This document shows, piece by piece, positions 61,432-64,000 of a stretch of DNA of 64,000 nt. Made by a program: the position numbers and the translations under genes. A model generated the notes under the pieces. The model made no database searches. It was not told the DNA's origin and was given only the letters and a program-made list of their open reading frames with translations. This DNA comes from Azorinus chamasolen (Eukaryota > Mollusca > Bivalvia > Cardiida > Solecurtidae), in assembly GCA_963576725.1 (NCBI GenBank), contig OY755241.1:57719071-57783070 (forward strand). The letters run 5' to 3'. Positions within the stretch are counted from its first letter, which is position 1. Each line of letters starts with the position of its first letter.

Positions 61432-61536
61432 ACCATAGACAGAGTAGACCCTGATCAGGTTGCTCCTAGTCCTACGGGATAGTTGTCTGCGTTTGCAGAG
61501 GCGTTAAAAGGCATACCTATGAGAGAAAGGATTAAC
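61432..61536 (-). mobile_element. Family C fragment
   Basis: ACAGAGTAGACCCTGATCAG, TGCTCCTAGTCCTACGG, GTTTGCAGAGGCGTTAAAAG, GAGAAAGGATTAA; the tail side is missing. Confidence 0.5.
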
Positions 61537-62088
61537 CTTTTCTGATTTTCCTGATTTCAGTGCTGATATTTGAAATAAACTTTTCCATATCTGTTAATAT
61601 TTCAGTCTAGTTTACTTTTAAGGGGTGTGGTCTGCAAATTTCCAATATTTTAAAAACAGAACAGATGCCTTCTCGTCTAAGTCTACACTGTTAAGAATTA
61701 ACACCTATCTGTTTTACGCTGGAAGGGCTAGACCAATTTTTTATACTGATCCACTTCATGGTATTCCATTGACCCCTGGAAAATGTCAAATGTATGGATC
61801 CTTATGACTCGTATGCATATTTTGAAATCTAGGCCCTAGACTAGGGGTCAAAATTGAAAGAAATTAAGGGCCAGTTTTTTTTATTGAAATAGGGGGTAAT
61901 GAGAACCCCTATAACTTGTACACTAAGACAAAGGTCGATGATTTACGCCTTACCTTTCGTAGGTGGCATGTATGGTAATGGTGCGACAGGTCTTTTCCAT
62001 CCAAATCTTTCGGTGAACAAGATTTCCCCAAACGGAAATAAACCGACATCGGCAAATGTGGATTCAGCAAGTCAATCTTTCCGAGTAG
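61537..62088. other. No assigned gene
   Basis: Plus frames at 61625-61807 and 61899-62099 (the latter with ALPFVGGMYGNGATGLFHPN) lack known motifs and may be chance or remnants. Confidence 0.3.
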
Positions 62089-62413
62089 TTAGATTTTGAT
62101 AACTGCTATGTACGCATTCAAAGAATGGGTTGGCATACAGCCATACACACTGTTGTATGTTCTCTTTGATAGTCTATTCACAAAGTGCAGGATCGCCGAA
62201 ATAATAACTGCAACGTGAAATTGCAAAATTAAAACTATATTTGTGTTCATTTTATTTTCGGCTGATGTACAGTGGATATCTGATATCATAGCTTTGTACA
62301 AAATGGTTTTAAGAACATATAATTCCCTAAATAAGCAAATCGTCGACACTAGCCGAGAGGGAACCGCTAAACTTTCGTTCGACGAATCGATTCTTATTTT
62401 TGATTAACCGGTT

Positions 62414-62859
62414 TCATTCGGACGTTTTGAAAACGGCTATTATCGATAAGATCCGAAGTCTCCGCATGAAACGGAAAACTGAAGCACCAATCGCAACGTC
62501 TCTGGTATAATCGTTTCTTTGCGCATTAAACGCGTGTAAAACGTTTATCGCGTAACCGTTCACTACCTGTTTCTTGCGCGTAGAAAAACGCGTAAATGGG
62601 TAGGAATAGCGCATTTACCACTGTATCACCATTCGGCTTTCTGCATCACAACATATGCATTATTTTTAAAGGAGCCATCTTCGTTCCGTATATAGAATTT
62701 ACTGACTCTAAAAAGATGTATGTATACGACATCAATGTCGGCAGATGTGCCATAACACATGGCATTATCTCCTGGTTTCAATTTATTCTGCAAGCGAACT
62801 ATCCAATCAACTAGACATTTCTGCTTCTCTTGTCTGTTTAACATGATCCTTTCCAGCAA
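62414..62859 (-). pseudogene. Two abutting coding-like frames
   Basis: The frame 62859-62626 (77 codons, containing NKLKPGDNAMCYGTSADIDV) is followed at 62614-62414 by another in a different phase (66 codons, NGYAINVLHAFNAQRND). They look like one coding region with a frameshift near 62620. The family was not recognised; amino-acid composition looks protein-like. A mobile element or old viral insertion cannot be excluded. Confidence 0.35.
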
Positions 62860-63131
62860 AATGCGATTTCCTCGTGTCTTGTCTAGATAGACAATCGGAG
62901 TACAGTATGAAACCGGACATTCACAGTTTGCAGAACATGTTCACATCTTCTGTGTTATCATTCACTGTCCAATATCACAGTAACATCCTTGTCTAGTCTC
63001 AGTTTTGAACGTTTTGTGCCAAATATGTACTACTGTTTCCCCATATCTGTTCTGATGATAACGTTTTTGTATAATTCAGTGCCATGCAATATATTTTCGG
63101 TGGTCTTTAAATGCTTCACGTCTTTACCTGA

Positions 63132-63275
63132 TTAATTTGCACTTGTCTTCCCCTGTTCACGCGTGCCTGCTTTGAACTCATCTGGAGTAAATTGACCCTT
63201 CTCTTCGCAAATATCGATGATGTTGAGACATGTATTTGAATTCTTCAGGACTCCATTGAAATGTGTTTCAACCAT
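63132..63275 (-). CDS. Possible 47-codon ORF
   Basis: ATG at 63275 after GAGGAGATATAG; reads MVETHFNGVLKNSNTCLN, then IIDICEEKGQFTPDEFK and a stop. Lies 36 bp after the preceding minus-strand frame. No family recognised. Confidence 0.3.
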   Translation of the reverse strand: MVETHFNGVLKNSNTCLNIIDICEEKGQFTPDEFKAGTREQGKTSAN

Positions 63276-63310
63276 ATCTATATCTCCTCACAATATTTAA
63301 TGTTTCCTGT

Positions 63311-63511
63311 TTAGAATTTTATTTCCGCAAATTCTACCGTACAAATGGTTGTAGATCTACGATTGACAGTGTCTGACACAATCAAGTTCAGCATTATAAA
63401 TTGATCCAGTGGAACAGGCCCGTTGTATTCCAAATGCCTTTGACACTTTGGGTTTTGAACTGTCGGGTTGCAACAAAGCCTGACAGGCGTTATTCTCTGA
63501 AGAAAATTCAT
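63311..63511 (-). CDS. Possible 66-codon ORF
   Basis: MNFLQRITPVRLCCNPTVQN begins the frame and EYNGPVPLDQFIMLNL lies in the middle. Four cysteines. Unrecognised. It sits in a run of short minus-strand frames (63726 down to 62414). Confidence 0.3.
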   Translation of the reverse strand: MNFLQRITPVRLCCNPTVQNPKCQRHLEYNGPVPLDQFIMLNLIVSDTVNRRSTTICTVEFAEIKF

Positions 63512-63576
63512 CTATCAGTTTGGCCTCTTGTCAGCATTATTCTGTCTTCCTTTGCCTGACGCTGGTTTCAGTGATA

Positions 63577-63726
63577 TTACTTTTGATTTTTAGTGCGCCT
63601 TAATGTTACTCCTTTCCTTTTCTTTGCTCGGTTTACAAGCTCTTTTGGACCAATGATCACCGTTTCCTTATCTGAGTCCTGTGCATGTATGATTCGCTCC
63701 TTCTGTAGGAATATATCAAGAAGAAA
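63577..63726 (-). pseudogene. 3' end of a coding-like frame
   Basis: Charged sequence FLQKERIIHAQDSDKETVII ... KELVNRAKKRKGVTLRR ending at a TAA at 63577, with an in-frame TGA just upstream near 63727. Looks like the tail of a longer broken gene. Confidence 0.3.
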
Positions 63727-63850
63727 CTTTCATACACCGTTGCTGGCTGCATCAAGTATTGATGGAGGTAATAACAAAGGTACCTTGCTATACATGTTGA
63801 ACGTTGTAGTGGACTTCACGTCGCAAAATTAACAATGCTGCTGAGTAAAC

Positions 63851-63985
63851 ATGATTCATGTCAACCTCCGTGAGATCCATACCAAGTATGTCATCGCCAT
63901 CGCCCTGTGGATGGTCGCCTGTATGGTTTCATTCACTTCGCGTATCAATAAGGACATGCGGCACGTCACATATTCCACATGGTGA
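63851..63985 (+). other. Overlapping short ORFs on both strands
   Basis: The plus frame MIHVNLREIHTKYVIAIALW...(44 codons) is hydrophobic in the middle. The minus frame through LIREVNETIQATIHRAMAMT also stays open. Which, if either, is real cannot be decided. Confidence 0.25.
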
Positions 63986-64000
63986 AGATGACCTGCAGTG

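Noticed and set aside
62626..62859. Assignment of the minus-strand frame to a named viral or immune gene family
   Set aside because: No diagnostic motif could be recognised by eye; naming a family would be a guess.

Overview
The window looks like non-coding, transposon-dense DNA from a bivalve mollusc. This is inferred from AT-rich sequence with decayed reading frames, tRNA-derived SINEs with a bivalve-like body, tandem-repeat elements with a GTCT/GACA microsatellite and a terminal hairpin (the pearl/HINE-like architecture known from bivalves), and large numbers of miniature inverted-repeat elements (MITEs). No rRNA, intact housekeeping gene, operon or CRISPR array was seen. The only long conserved coding stretch is a broken hAT transposase on the minus strand (52183-54933). 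Smaller coding remnants are a Penelope-like GIY-YIG domain (13.9-14.2 kb), the tail of an RNase H-bearing LINE (60.2-60.8 kb), an unrecognised acidic repeat-rich gene remnant (58.4-59.7 kb) and possible short exons.

The dominant content is several dozen palindromic MITEs, read by eye and named here by letter. Families A, B, C, G and K start TTAACC and end GGTTAA, so they are flanked by TTAA as in piggyBac-type transposition. Families D1-D6 start TACAGT and end ACTGTA, so they are flanked by TA as in Tc1/mariner/pogo elements. Families F, H and I have less clear ends. Most carry a long near-perfect palindrome at the centre (about 50-75 bp), so the single strand would fold into a hairpin. Families with different ends share the central 12-mer CTCCTATAGGAG, and D1-D5 share nearly the whole core. 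The MITEs are nested in one another, abut at shared TTAA sites, and are often broken at the palindrome centre.

Layout: 0-2.7 kb, a decayed ~155-bp tandem array interrupted by J1 and A2; 2.7-25 kb, MITE-rich with a 58-bp array (5.2 kb), a SINE (5.9 kb) and short membrane-type ORFs; 25.5-26.1 kb, an indel-free 63-bp array; 26-40 kb, densest MITE nesting; 40.5-42.1 kb, a SINE followed by J2, the inverted partner of J1; 43-50 kb, foldback elements, the tandem-repeat elements P and L1 and a 34/38-bp array; 50.3-57.9 kb, the hAT pseudogene flanked by two direct copies of one repeat, each holding a different tandem-repeat element at the same position; 58-61 kb, gene remnants and the LINE; 61.5-64 kb, short ORFs of unknown origin.

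The most notable signals are modular palindromic cores shared between transposon families with different ends, repeated use of the same insertion positions by different elements, and a common ~150-170 bp internal period in unrelated tandem-repeat elements. Family assignments, boundaries and copy counts are by eye and need alignment.
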